35,625 nucleotides of DNA, from the NCBI RefSeq assembly GCF_010692325.1, contig NZ_JAAHHW010000070.1, positions 1-35,625 on the forward strand, given 5' to 3'. The notes beneath the pieces are model-generated. The model ran no database searches, was not told the origin of the DNA, and saw only the letters and a list, made by a program, of their open reading frames with translations. The DNA comes from Moorena sp. SIO3I8 (GTDB lineage: Bacteria; Cyanobacteriota; Cyanobacteriia; Cyanobacteriales; Coleofasciculaceae). Positions 17,212 to 26,308 of this stretch are shown here, one piece after another. Within the stretch, counting starts at the first letter, position 1, and each line of letters starts with the position of its first letter. A program made the position numbers and the translations under genes.

Positions 17212-18756
17212 ATGCACCTGTTTACAACAACTGCTGGATTACACTGCTACTTAGAACGTCAAGGTCCTGGCAAGGAAGTGGGTCTGGTAACCACTATGGG
17301 AGCCTTGCACAAGGGTCACTTAAGCTTAATTGAGCGGGCAAGACGAGAAAATTCCCTGGTCATTGTCAGCATTTTTGTGAATCCTCTTCAGTTTGCACCG
17401 ACAGAGGATTTTCAGGAGTACCCCCGTGGATTGGCTCAGGATCAAGAACTTTGCCAACAGATTGGAGTTGATGCAATTTTTGCTCCCACTGTGGATCAGT
17501 TGTATGGTGACAATCCAATGCCCACTGCGGACAAGGGTGATGAATTGACTCAAGTGATTCCACCCAAAGCCATGACCTCTGTCCTATGTGCTGTCTCTCG
17601 TCCTGGTTTTTTTCGGGGTGTGGCAACTGTCGTAGTCAAGCTGTTGAATCTGGTACGACCAAACAGAGCCTATTTTGGTCAAAAGGATGCCCAACAGTTG
17701 GCAATCATCCAGCGTATGGTGGCAGATTTAAAGTTACCAGTGACCATTGTTCCTTGTCCGATTGTGCGGGAAAAGTCGGGACTCGCGTGTAGTTCTCGCA
17801 ATCAATACCTGACACCAGAGCAAAAAGCCCAAGCATCATTACTATATAAAGGGTTGCGTAGTGCTCAGAAAGCGTTTCAAGGTGGATTATGCGATCGCAT
17901 CAATCTGATTGAGAGGGTTAGGTCAGAATTAGCTGGAACCCAGGATATCCAGGTGGAGTATGTGGAATTAGTAGATCCTGTTACTCTAACCCCCCTCGAA
18001 CAGGTTGAAGAGCAAGGATTATTAGCGATCGCAGTTCACTTAGGTACAACTCGTTTAATTGACAATATACTCCTGTCCCACCGTAAACCGATTGTGGCCA
18101 TTGATGGTCCGGCTGGAGCTGGAAAATCTACCGTTAGCCGTTTGGTAGCCAAAGAGTTAGGATTGATGTATCTTGATACTGGTGCCATGTACCGGGCTGT
18201 GACATGGCGGGTGCTCAAAGCCGGTATTGACTTGGAGGATGAGCCTGCGATCGCAGAATTAGTCAGTAAGTGTACAATTAATCTGAGTAATAATCAACCA
18301 GGAGAGTCTGGGATTCAGGTGTGGGTTGATGGAGAAGAAGTTACCCAGGTCATTCGCTCACAGTCCTTTACTGCCAAAGTGTCTACAGTGGCTGCTTTGA
18401 GTTCAGTACGCCGTGAGTTACTCAAACAACAACAACGCTGGGGTCGTCAAGGAGGAGTAGTGGCTGAAGGTCGTGACATTGGCACCCATGTCTTTCCCAA
18501 TGCAGAAGTCAAACTATTCTTAACAGCTTCTGTCCAAGAAAGGGCCCGCCGCCGTCAGCAAGACCTGAAAAACCAAGGGCAAGAGGTGAGCTTAGAACAG
18601 CTGGAGCAGGAGATTCAACAGCGCGACCTGAAGGACAGCACCCGTGCTGTAGCCCCCTTGCGCAAGGCAGCTGATGCTATTGAAGTACAAACCGATGGTA
18701 TGAGTATTGCAGAAGTTACCGATTGTCTTGTTAATATCTACTATCAGCAATTGTGA
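17212..18756 (+). CDS. panC-cmk: Bifunctional pantothenate synthetase / cytidylate kinase
   Basis: The 514-residue protein joins two enzymes, a fusion typical of cyanobacteria. Residues 1 to about 280 are pantothenate synthetase (pantoate plus beta-alanine to pantothenate): VGLVTTMGALHKGHLSLIER with the HKGH nucleotidyl site, FVNPLQFAPTEDFQEYPR, LLNLVRPNRAYFGQKDAQQL and CSSRNQYLTP. From about residue 284, the CMP kinase part has P-loop IDGPAGAGKSTVSR, LDTGAMYRAVTW, VVAEGRDIGTHVFPNAEVKL and QRDLKDSTRAVAPLRKAADA. Coenzyme A precursor synthesis and pyrimidine nucleotide recycling are thus linked in one cytosolic protein. ATG 17212 fits the family start. Confidence 0.97.
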   Translation: MHLFTTTAGLHCYLERQGPGKEVGLVTTMGALHKGHLSLIERARRENSLVIVSIFVNPLQFAPTEDFQEYPRGLAQDQELCQQIGVDAIFAPTVDQLYGDNPMPTADKGDELTQVIPPKAMTSVLCAVSRPGFFRGVATVVVKLLNLVRPNRAYFGQKDAQQLAIIQRMVADLKLPVTIVPCPIVREKSGLACSSRNQYLTPEQKAQASLLYKGLRSAQKAFQGGLCDRINLIERVRSELAGTQDIQVEYVELVDPVTLTPLEQVEEQGLLAIAVHLGTTRLIDNILLSHRKPIVAIDGPAGAGKSTVSRLVAKELGLMYLDTGAMYRAVTWRVLKAGIDLEDEPAIAELVSKCTINLSNNQPGESGIQVWVDGEEVTQVIRSQSFTAKVSTVAALSSVRRELLKQQQRWGRQGGVVAEGRDIGTHVFPNAEVKLFLTASVQERARRRQQDLKNQGQEVSLEQLEQEIQQRDLKDSTRAVAPLRKAADAIEVQTDGMSIAEVTDCLVNIYYQQL

Positions 18757-18897
18757 CCAGATAGCTGACCGCTAATGTTAAACAGACAATTAAACAGACA
18801 ATTAGGCAACAGCTAGCCACCACTCTATAAGATGATGGTTAGTTACAGATGATAATTTACTTTCCTGGTATTTTTGCAGGAGCAAAGGAGACCAATT

Positions 18898-19815
18898 TTG
18901 GCAAAACGTGAGGGCTTATTCTGGTCGCGCAGTACATGGATTATAATTGCTGCTATTCTAAGTTGTATGGCTGGCTACACCTTGAAAACAAGTCGATGGG
19001 CTAACCAAAATATTGCTGCACTAATCACTAGGCAAATGCCACAGCAGCAAACTGACTCAAAGAAGGTTGAAACGTTAACTAAGCCGCCAGATCAAGGTTT
19101 GCAGCAAGGTATTGCTAAATGGGCAGAGCAAGAGAGAGGCAAGCAGATTAACTATGTTCCTCCGCAATTTCGGGGAAAATATATCGAGGACGTTGAGCTT
19201 AAAACTCCACAGAAAGTCATTGCCTTGACCTTTGACGATGGTCCTTGGCCGAAGATGACTAACGATGTGCTACACATCCTTAAAAAATATGATGTTAAGG
19301 CAACTTTCTTCGTGGTAGGGAGAAATGTTTATCTATATCCAGAAGAGCTTAAGAAAATTGTGGACCATGGTCATGCCCTTGGCAACCATAGTTGGAACCA
19401 TAGTTATTACTATCATAATCCCTTAGCAGCTGCTAAGGAAATTGATAACACCACAGCACGGATTTACAAAACTATTAACGTTAAGACCTCTTTGTTTAGA
19501 CCCCCTGGGGGGATAATGAACAATGGCTTAGTGGCTTACGCCCGAAAAAAAAATTACGTGATTGTAAAATGGTCAGCTGACTCAGAGGATTACTCGGTAA
19601 ACCAACGTCGGTTGACCTATAATGTTCTCCGCAGAGCGAAACCGGGAGGAATTGTGCTACTCCACGATGGTGGCGGCAATCGTGCCAAGACGATACGAGC
19701 TTTACCGGTAATTATTACTGAATTGAGAAAGCAAGGTTACCAGTTTGTGACTGTACCGGAATTGTTGGATATGGCACGAAAAGAGTTGGAGATAGCACAA
19801 AAAGAACAGAAGTGA
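18898..19815 (+). CDS. Membrane-anchored polysaccharide deacetylase (carbohydrate esterase family 4)
   Basis: The 305-residue protein has an N-terminal membrane anchor or signal (WIIIAAILSCMAGYTL), a linker, then a NodB-homology domain. Visible motifs are ALTFDDGPWPKMT (Asp-Asp metal and catalytic site), HGHALGNHSWNHSYY (His-x3-His metal ligands), SLFRPPGG, VKWSADSEDY and IVLLHDGGGNR. Such enzymes remove acetyl groups from peptidoglycan or other N-acetylated glycans outside the cytoplasmic membrane; the substrate here is unknown. TTG 18898 is chosen because AAGGAG at 18885-18890 sits at ideal spacing; the upstream TTG 18874 would place that ribosome site inside the gene. Confidence 0.9.
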   Translation: MAKREGLFWSRSTWIIIAAILSCMAGYTLKTSRWANQNIAALITRQMPQQQTDSKKVETLTKPPDQGLQQGIAKWAEQERGKQINYVPPQFRGKYIEDVELKTPQKVIALTFDDGPWPKMTNDVLHILKKYDVKATFFVVGRNVYLYPEELKKIVDHGHALGNHSWNHSYYYHNPLAAAKEIDNTTARIYKTINVKTSLFRPPGGIMNNGLVAYARKKNYVIVKWSADSEDYSVNQRRLTYNVLRRAKPGGIVLLHDGGGNRAKTIRALPVIITELRKQGYQFVTVPELLDMARKELEIAQKEQK

Positions 19816-20408
19816 CATGTAATTACTTATCAACGGTTAACCGTTAGCTTTTGACAGTCAAGGGTCAACTTTAAACCCGTAAATACGTAATCAGTTATAA
19901 TCAACTTGAGCTTAACCTAACCTTGAAGGCTTTGATGGTTAACCTTGGTATCCTTCATTCTTAATTTTACCGCCAAAATGGCGACTATGCTTTCTGAAAT
20001 TTAGTTATCCTATTTGATAAGTTATCTACCAAAATTAACCTAGGAAACCAAGATTGAAATCTTCAACCAAAACAATACTGTTAACTGTTAAGAAGTTAAC
20101 GGTTAACTGTTCAGGACTTACCCAAAGTTCATGACTTACCCAAAACTCGGCACCAAACGCGCTTATGTAGTTATGGTGTATTTATCTAGTAGTTGGCTTT
20201 AATAACAAACCCTAGACGTAGATTGAATACGTAAGTCCTGTGTTCTTATGCTCTACAGCTTTCCTTGTGGTTGTAGGGTTTCATAGTTGTGACACCCAAG
20301 GTCAAAAGTCAAGGTTCATTCTTCCTGCAATTGGGTATTAATTTCTCCTGTCTATCTAGTTTACCAGATAAGAAATCGGCTAATCCAACATTGGAAAGAC
20401 TATAAATT
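19816..20408. other. Repeat-rich spacer after the deacetylase gene
   Basis: No gene is seen. AACGGTTAACCGTT at 19832-19845 is a perfect 14-base palindrome, and a related palindrome AGTTAACGGTTAACT lies near 20094-20108. A MITE-like unit follows at 20112-20240. The final 60 bases before 20409 are AT-rich and may hold the promoter for the small gene that follows. Confidence 0.6.
20112..20240. repeat. MITE-like unit with CAGGACTTAC ends
   Basis: CAGGACTTAC (20112-20121) and GTAAGTCCTG (20231-20240) are exact inverted repeats flanking 109 bases without an open frame. Near-copies of ACTTACCCAAA occur twice at the left side. CAGGACTTAC-type termini are common on small cyanobacterial insertion sequences and their non-autonomous derivatives (from memory). 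No transposase is present. Confidence 0.55.
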
Positions 20409-20708
20409 ATGAACAATGACAATCAAGAAATAAATTCAATGACTATCGAAGATCTCAATAACTTCGAGCCAATTAGCTTTGATTTAAGTGAGGAAGATAT
20501 CAAATCCATTAAAGGCAGTAGAAGACTCAGTATCAAATCACCTCCAGACAAGGCTGATCATGGATTTAAATTGCAGATTTATCCACCACCCCCACCAGGG
20601 TGTAACTATCATCCAAGCCCCTATGGTCTCACACTTGATTGCGATTGCTTTAAAATACGCATTATGGCATTTCCTGGCGATGAAGAGATGTTATTCCCAG
20701 AAATTTAG
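20409..20708 (+). CDS. Small protein with bacteriocin-leader-like N terminus
   Basis: The 99-residue product has an acidic helix-prone N-terminal half (MTIEDLNNFEPISFDLSEED, then IKSIKGS). The pattern LSEEDIKSIKGS, about residues 26-37, resembles the end of double-glycine leaders (LSxxELxxIxGG), though here the pair is Gly-Ser. The second half is quite different: IYPPPPPGCNYHPSPYGLTL followed by DCDCFKIRIMAF, with three cysteines and a proline run. That two-part build fits a ribosomally made peptide precursor, but no maturation enzyme, peptidase or transporter gene lies nearby. It may be a small cytosolic protein instead. Flanking spacers are mobile-element rich. Function is not known. Confidence 0.55.
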   Translation: MNNDNQEINSMTIEDLNNFEPISFDLSEEDIKSIKGSRRLSIKSPPDKADHGFKLQIYPPPPPGCNYHPSPYGLTLDCDCFKIRIMAFPGDEEMLFPEI

Positions 20709-20734
20709 ATATCTAACAACTTCATCATTCATTT

Positions 20735-20787
20735 ATACCAAATCCAAGTTTAATATCGTCATAATAAAATCAGCGCGGATTTGGTAT
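20735..20787. repeat. Inverted repeat ATACCAAATCC ... GGATTTGGTAT
   Basis: The 11-base arms at 20735-20745 and 20777-20787 are exactly complementary with a 31-base loop, starting 27 bases after the small-protein stop. It may be a small palindromic mobile element or a terminator. Similar TACCAAATCC ends occur widely in cyanobacterial spacers (from memory). Confidence 0.5.
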
Positions 20788-20979
20788 TAACCTGTCTGAA
20801 AATAGGTAAACTATTTCATAGTAATGCTTAATGGTAATACTTAGCAATTAACAGCCATAGATACTCATAAAGTTGCTATTATTAGTTAATAAAATTAATT
20901 AATTTTAAATAATTAAACAGCTTTTAATTGACTGTTAATAGTCAGCAGTTAAGGGTCAAGAGTTAACAAAAATACAGTC

Positions 20980-21183
20980 ATGAGCTCTATCAGCGAATTA
21001 GCGATCGCATATATTGAAGGTTATAAAAATCAGACTTTTGAGAATTATACTAATCTTCTGACCGAAGCATGTCAGATTCACTAACCTCCCCATGGCATGG
21101 CATGGGGAGGTGATTTGTATCGCCAGTGCGCTCGTCATCGAGAGTGGTTTGCTAACTCTCTAATTATCAATGCACCGGAATAA
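20980..21183 (+). pseudogene. Interrupted short ORF of unknown origin
   Basis: ATG 20980 opens SSISELAIAYIEGYKNQTFE, then NYTNLLTEACQIH, and meets TAA at 21082-21084. The same frame continues as PPHGMAWGGDLYRQCARHRE, then WFANSLIINAPE, to TAA 21181-21183. Both halves look protein-like, and a HIP1 site lies within the first. The join is an inverted repeat (ACCTCCCCATG, six bases, CATGGGGAGGT), so a palindrome may have inserted into or formed within an old gene. No family was recognised. It could be noise in a repeat-rich spacer. Confidence 0.3.
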
Positions 21184-21322
21184 GGCAAGGGTTCTCAAGA
21201 GGCTTGGCAATTATCCCAGTGCATCCAAAACCAGGATTTTACTAGGTTAGGTCGTAATCACTCCATCGACGAGTCCCGCCACTCAAAGATGTTTGTTACC
21301 TTGCTTAATATTCTCTTTCCCA

Positions 21323-21419
21323 GGTTAAAGGTTGAAGGTTAAAGGTGATCAAACCAACCTTCAACCTTCTAACCTGCAACTGGTAACCCAATCCAACCTG
21401 GAACCTTTAACCTTTAACT
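21323..21419. repeat. Heptamer-derived palindrome block beside the glsF end
   Basis: GGTTGAAGGTT (21330-21340) and AACCTTCAACC (21356-21366) form a perfect inverted repeat, flanked by more AACCTTY-like units to 21419. The stretch TCAAACCAACCTTCAACC is identical to one read on the glsF coding strand at 25297-25326. The spacer 20788-21322 otherwise holds AT-rich DNA and the short interrupted ORF. Confidence 0.8.
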
Positions 21420-21422
21420 GCT

Positions 21423-24400
21423 TTAGCCTACTGTCGAAGAAACTAACTCCCGTTCTTCTACCACATCAGGATTGGCTTGAGGAGTATCCGCCTCAGAAGG
21501 GGGTACCACTTGCCAGAATTTGGGCAGATATTCAGACCAGTTGTCCAGAATCATCTGGGCTTTCGGGCTACCAGTCCGAGTGGCATGGTCTTTAATTAAG
21601 CCTTTCAACTGTTGCTCTCCAGCGGCTGAAATTACCCGTTGAATCTTGACATCCTGGTTCACTTTGGCCGGAAAACTATCCTCTTCATCTAGGAAGTAGG
21701 CTAAACCACCAGTCATACCAGCACCGACATTACGTCCCACTTTCCCTAAGACTACAATTACACCACCAGTCATGTATTCACAGCAGTGATCACCAGCTGC
21801 CTCAATCACAGCATAGCCTTTGGAGTTGCGCACACCAAACCGCTCACCAGCACCGCCATGGGCAAATAATGTTCCGCCAGTGGCACCGTAGAGGCAGGTA
21901 TTACCTACAATTACATTGTTAGCTGGGTCATAGGTGGCATCAGCCGGTGGTTTGATAATAATTTCACCACCATGCATCCCTTTGCCTACATAGTCATTCG
22001 CTTCACCAGTTAAAATCAAGGTCATACTAGGCAGGTTAAAGGCACCAAAGCTTTGACCCGCAGCCCCCTTGAAGTTGAGAGTAATGTGTCCATCGAAACC
22101 ACTGTTACCATACTGCTTGGCAATTACCCCAGCAATTCGAGCCCCTACAGTACGGTCAGTGTTTACAATCTCAACATCTTTAGTCACAGACCCATGGTTT
22201 TGAATAGCATTCGTCAGGTCAGCGTCAGCCAGGAGTTGATCATCTAGCACTGGTCCGTTGCTGTGGACATCGTTATGGTTGAGCCAACTGCGGTCTGTGC
22301 GAGTATCAGGCAGCTGAGTCAGACAATCTAGATTCAACATAGATGTCTTAGTCAACTCAAGGCCCTCCCGAACTTTGAGTAGATCAGCCCGACCAATGAT
22401 ATCCTTTAAAGAACGGTAACCTAGTTTGGCAAGAAGCGATCGCACTTCCTGAGCCACAAAGTAGAAGAAGTTGACCACGTGGCCTGGAACCCCGGTAAAG
22501 CGCTGGCGCAGGCGTTCTTGCTGAGTAGCAACCCCTACAGGACATTGATTGGTATGGCAAATCCGTGCCATAATGCAACCTTCAGCAATCATCGATACCG
22601 AACCGAAACCGTACTCTTGTCCTCCCATCAAGGCAGCCATCAGTACGTCCCAACCAGTTTTTAAGCCACCATCTACCCGCAGCAAAACGCGATCGCGTAG
22701 TTGGTTTTCCATCAAGATCCGATGTACTTCAGTTACTCCCAGTTCCCAAGGCGCTCCAGCGTGCTTAATTGAACTCAGGGGAGATGCTCCAGTACCCCCA
22801 TCATGACCAGAAATTTGGATTACATCCGCATTAGCTTTAGCTACCCCAGCCGCAACAGTTCCAATCCCAATTTCTGCCACCAACTTCACAGATACCTTAG
22901 CTTGAGGGTTAATCTGATGCAAATCAAAAATCAGCTGCGCTAGGTCTTCAATGGAATAGATATCATGATGGGGTGGTGGGGAAATTAGGGTTACTCCTGG
23001 CTTGGAACGCCGCAGCTTAGCAATGTAGGGACTAACCTTCTTACCTGGTAACTGACCCCCTTCCCCTGGCTTAGCACCTTGAGCAATCTTAATTTCTAAC
23101 TGCTTCCCACTCATCAGGTACTCTGGTGTTACTCCAAAGCGACCAGATGCTACTTGTTTAACCGCAGAGGAAGCAACATCCCCATTACGTAATCCCTTTA
23201 AGTGAGGTAGAGTCTGAGAATGACCAGTCTGATCCACATCATTCAGAATGCTGAAGCGCACTGGGTCTTCTCCCCCTTCACCACTGTTGGATTTACCGCC
23301 AATCCGGTTCATAGCAATAGCTAGAGTTTCGTGAGCTTCTCGGGATAGAGAGCCTAGGGACATTGCTCCGGTACAGAAGCGCTTGACAATTTCCTCAACA
23401 GGTTCTACTTCCTCAATCGGAATAGTAGGTTGGTCGCTGTTGAAGTCCAACAAATCTCGTAGTGCAGTTGCTGGACGCTCTTCCAACAGTTTCCGATACA
23501 CATCGTAGTGGTCGTAAGCTTCTTTGTTAGCGTCAAGGCTTGAAGGTTTAACCTGCAACTTGCTAACTTCCAACTCTTTGTGATTTTTACCGTTACCATT
23601 CTTAGAGGATTGGTCACGGACGAAAGAGGAAACCGCCTTGTGTAGGGCTTTAGCCATTTCAGGGCTGTTCATGTGATACTCGCCCCGAGGACGGTAATTG
23701 ATAAAGCCAAAGTTTTCCAGTTTCTTAGCAGTCAGGGGGAAAGCCCGCTTGTGAAACTCCATCACTTCCTGAGCTAAATCAGCAATACTCAAACCTCCCA
23801 GCCGGGATGTAGTTCCCTTAAAGGCTAGTGCCAATAAATCCCCACCAATGCCAATTGCTTCAAAAATCTGAGCACCATGGTAAGACGATAATAGGGAAAT
23901 TCCCATCTTAGATAGGATTTTCAATAAACCTGCTTGTACCGCCTTGCGATAATTTTTCTGAGCTTGGTCTATAGTCAGGCTTTCCAGTTTCCCCTGGCCC
24001 ATCAATTTCTGAGTCTTAGGATTAGCCCACCAATTCCGTACCGATTCCCAAGCCAAATAAGGACAAACTGCTGATGCACCATAACCAATTAAGCAAGCAT
24101 AGTGATGAGTACTCCAGCATTGAGCCGTTTCCACAATAATAGATGCCTTCATCCTTAATCCTTGAGAGATCAGGTGGTAGTGAACCGCACCTACAGCCAA
24201 CATCGGTGGAATATAGGAGTAGTTTTCAGAAAGCCCTCCAGCAGTTTTATCACTCAAAATCAGAATCGTTTTACCAGCCCTTACCGACTCAGCCGCTTGG
24301 TCACACAGACGATTCACAGCTACGTCTAGCCCCCCTGGACCAGTAGCAATTTCAAATAGAGTAGACAGTTCAGCTGTTTCAAACCCTGACCCTTTCACCG

Positions 24401-26255
24401 CTGCCAACTCCGCCTCATTGAGGACTGGGGTTTCCAGCTTTAACAACTGGGCGTACTCCGGCTTAGCTTCTAATATATTCCCTCGCTCACCCAGCTCTAT
24501 ACTCAACGACATCACCAAACTTTCCCGTAGAGGGTCAATCGGTGGGTTAGTGACCTGGGCAAAGCGTTGTTTGAAATAGTCATACAGTAGCCGAGGCTTA
24601 TTAGAGAGTACCGCCAAGGGAATATCATCTCCCATACAGAAGGTAGGTTCTTTCCCCTGGGTGCTCATCGGCTGGATGATCATCTCCACATCCTCAGCAG
24701 TGTAGCCAAAAGCGGTCTGCTGACGCAGTAACTCAGCCGCCTCTTGTTCAGGAGCCTCAGTAAAGGGTTGGGGTTCCAATTTTACACGGTACTGCTTGAG
24801 CCATTGACCATAGGGTTGCTGAGCTGCCACCCGTTGCTTGATGTCCCAGTTTTTTAGAATTTCGTTGCTTTGCAGGTCAACAGCAATCATTTGCCCTGGT
24901 CCGAGTCTGCCCTTTTCCACAATCTCGGATTCTGGCAAGTCCACTACCCCCACTTCTGATGCCACCACCACATAGCCATCCCGGGTAATGCTATAACGAG
25001 CCGGTCGTAATCCATTTCGGTCTAGGCTGGCTCCCACTGTTTTCCCATCACTGAATACTAATAGCGCTGGACCATCCCAAGCTTCCTGAATTCCACTGTA
25101 GTATTCATAAAAATCAACAATTTCCGGATAGTTATCCAAATCCGGCTGATTTTGGTAAGCCTCCGGCACCATGATCATTAATCCGGTCAGAGGACTGCGT
25201 CCAGATTGCACCAGTAATTCAAATACATTATCTAGGATGGCTGAGTCACTGTTTTCTGGATTGATAATAGGCTTGATCTCATCTAAGGAGTTATTTGGTT
25301 GAAGGTTGGTTTGAGAACCTTCAACCTTCAACCCTTTTTCCCAAACTGGATGAGCCAAGTCAGCCTCCCGGGCTATCATCCAGTTGACATTGCCCAACAG
25401 AGTATTAATCTCACCATTATGTCCCAACAAACGCATCGGTTGAGCGAGGGGCCACTTGGGCATAGTATTGGTGCTAAAGCGTCGATGGTAGACAGCAAAC
25501 CCACTCTGGTAATCAGGATTTTTTAAGTCTAAATAAAACTCTCCAAGTATCGCTGAGCGCACCATGCCTTTGTAGACAATCGTGCGACTGGAAAAAGAGC
25601 AAAAATACCAATCCTCAGGTACTCGGATGGTACTCTGAGATTTTAGTGCCTTAGCAATGCGACAGCGAGTTTTGAACAGCAAACGCTCCAGTTCATCTCC
25701 TATCTCCCCTTCAGAAGCTACGATCAACTGTTCCATATGGGGTTGATTAGCTTTCGCTTGGATACCCAGGATATCTGAACATACTGGTACCACACGCCAG
25801 CCTAAAACCTTTAAGCCTTCTTGAGCAAGGACTTCCTCAACAATTGACTTACCTTGGCTAACCAAGCTCTTATCCTGAGGCAAGAATACCATCCCCACTC
25901 CCAACTGTTCCGTAGGAGGCTGGTCAATGCCTTGTTCAGTGAACCATTTTTCCAACAGTTTCCAGGGAATAGCAGTTAATAAGCCTGCACCATCCCCTGA
26001 ATCTTGGTCAGCACTACACCCACCCCGGTGTTCTAGACAACCCAGTGCCACTAGAGCTTGTTCAATCAATTTATGGGTAGCTATACCCTGCCCAGACGCA
26101 ATAAAGCCAACCCCACAGGCATCTCGTTCCTCCACCAACCAACGTTGACCTGGATAGGGTATCCTTTTGTGATACTGTTGTAGATCTTCCTGGTTTTTCT
26201 GGTTATCGATATTATTCATCCAATTGTTATTCACGGTGTTTAGTGATGCTTTCAT
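21423..26255 (-). CDS. glsF: Ferredoxin-dependent glutamate synthase (Fd-GOGAT)
   Basis: GOGAT makes two glutamates from glutamine and 2-oxoglutarate, completing ammonium assimilation. The 1,610-residue protein has a propeptide ending before Cys47 ([14 protein letters not shown]), the amidotransferase nucleophile. The block [20 protein letters not shown] matches the ferredoxin-type enzyme better than NADPH-GOGAT. Later blocks are the FMN/flavin region ([60 protein letters not shown]), iron-sulfur cysteines [12 protein letters not shown] (about 1227-1238), and a GXGXG C-terminal domain ([20 protein letters not shown]). It is longer than the usual 1,530-1,560, partly from repeat-derived inserts near residues 310-320 and 893-909. 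A hairpin sits in its leader. No NtcA-type GTA-N8-TAC site was seen. Confidence 0.96.
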   Translation of the reverse strand: MKASLNTVNNNWMNNIDNQKNQEDLQQYHKRIPYPGQRWLVEERDACGVGFIASGQGIATHKLIEQALVALGCLEHRGGCSADQDSGDGAGLLTAIPWKLLEKWFTEQGIDQPPTEQLGVGMVFLPQDKSLVSQGKSIVEEVLAQEGLKVLGWRVVPVCSDILGIQAKANQPHMEQLIVASEGEIGDELERLLFKTRCRIAKALKSQSTIRVPEDWYFCSFSSRTIVYKGMVRSAILGEFYLDLKNPDYQSGFAVYHRRFSTNTMPKWPLAQPMRLLGHNGEINTLLGNVNWMIAREADLAHPVWEKGLKVEGSQTNLQPNNSLDEIKPIINPENSDSAILDNVFELLVQSGRSPLTGLMIMVPEAYQNQPDLDNYPEIVDFYEYYSGIQEAWDGPALLVFSDGKTVGASLDRNGLRPARYSITRDGYVVVASEVGVVDLPESEIVEKGRLGPGQMIAVDLQSNEILKNWDIKQRVAAQQPYGQWLKQYRVKLEPQPFTEAPEQEAAELLRQQTAFGYTAEDVEMIIQPMSTQGKEPTFCMGDDIPLAVLSNKPRLLYDYFKQRFAQVTNPPIDPLRESLVMSLSIELGERGNILEAKPEYAQLLKLETPVLNEAELAAVKGSGFETAELSTLFEIATGPGGLDVAVNRLCDQAAESVRAGKTILILSDKTAGGLSENYSYIPPMLAVGAVHYHLISQGLRMKASIIVETAQCWSTHHYACLIGYGASAVCPYLAWESVRNWWANPKTQKLMGQGKLESLTIDQAQKNYRKAVQAGLLKILSKMGISLLSSYHGAQIFEAIGIGGDLLALAFKGTTSRLGGLSIADLAQEVMEFHKRAFPLTAKKLENFGFINYRPRGEYHMNSPEMAKALHKAVSSFVRDQSSKNGNGKNHKELEVSKLQVKPSSLDANKEAYDHYDVYRKLLEERPATALRDLLDFNSDQPTIPIEEVEPVEEIVKRFCTGAMSLGSLSREAHETLAIAMNRIGGKSNSGEGGEDPVRFSILNDVDQTGHSQTLPHLKGLRNGDVASSAVKQVASGRFGVTPEYLMSGKQLEIKIAQGAKPGEGGQLPGKKVSPYIAKLRRSKPGVTLISPPPHHDIYSIEDLAQLIFDLHQINPQAKVSVKLVAEIGIGTVAAGVAKANADVIQISGHDGGTGASPLSSIKHAGAPWELGVTEVHRILMENQLRDRVLLRVDGGLKTGWDVLMAALMGGQEYGFGSVSMIAEGCIMARICHTNQCPVGVATQQERLRQRFTGVPGHVVNFFYFVAQEVRSLLAKLGYRSLKDIIGRADLLKVREGLELTKTSMLNLDCLTQLPDTRTDRSWLNHNDVHSNGPVLDDQLLADADLTNAIQNHGSVTKDVEIVNTDRTVGARIAGVIAKQYGNSGFDGHITLNFKGAAGQSFGAFNLPSMTLILTGEANDYVGKGMHGGEIIIKPPADATYDPANNVIVGNTCLYGATGGTLFAHGGAGERFGVRNSKGYAVIEAAGDHCCEYMTGGVIVVLGKVGRNVGAGMTGGLAYFLDEEDSFPAKVNQDVKIQRVISAAGEQQLKGLIKDHATRTGSPKAQMILDNWSEYLPKFWQVVPPSEADTPQANPDVVEERELVSSTVG
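23533..23575 (-). repeat. Degenerate heptamer repeat inside glsF
   Basis: On the coding strand the units run AAGTTGG, AAGTTAG, CAAGTTG, CAGGTTA, AACCTTC, a decayed version of the heptamers seen in spacers. They encode [14 protein letters not shown] (about residues 893-909), just before the conserved [20 protein letters not shown]. The insert lies in a variable linker and keeps the reading frame. Confidence 0.5.
25297..25326 (-). repeat. Palindromic repeat inserted in frame in glsF
   Basis: GGTTGAAGGTT and AACCTTCAACC form a perfect 11-bp inverted repeat around eight bases, inside the amidotransferase domain. It is translated as part of [20 protein letters not shown] (residues about 306-325), between the conserved [12 protein letters not shown] and [10 protein letters not shown] sister copy lies in the spacer at 21330-21366. 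Confidence 0.85.
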
Positions 26256-26275
26256 TACAGATTGAGGACTATTAA

Positions 26276-26308
26276 CCTAGTAGCAGTGACCTATAGACTG
26301 CTACTAGG
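26276..26308 (-). promoter_or_regulatory. Perfect 12-bp hairpin in the glsF leader
   Basis: CCTAGTAGCAGT (26276-26287) and ACTGCTACTAGG (26297-26308) pair exactly around a nine-base loop, ending 20 bases before the glsF ATG. A hairpin this close to the start could affect ribosome access or mRNA stability, or be an operator. It does not show the known glutamine-riboswitch sequence blocks I could recall. Confidence 0.55.
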
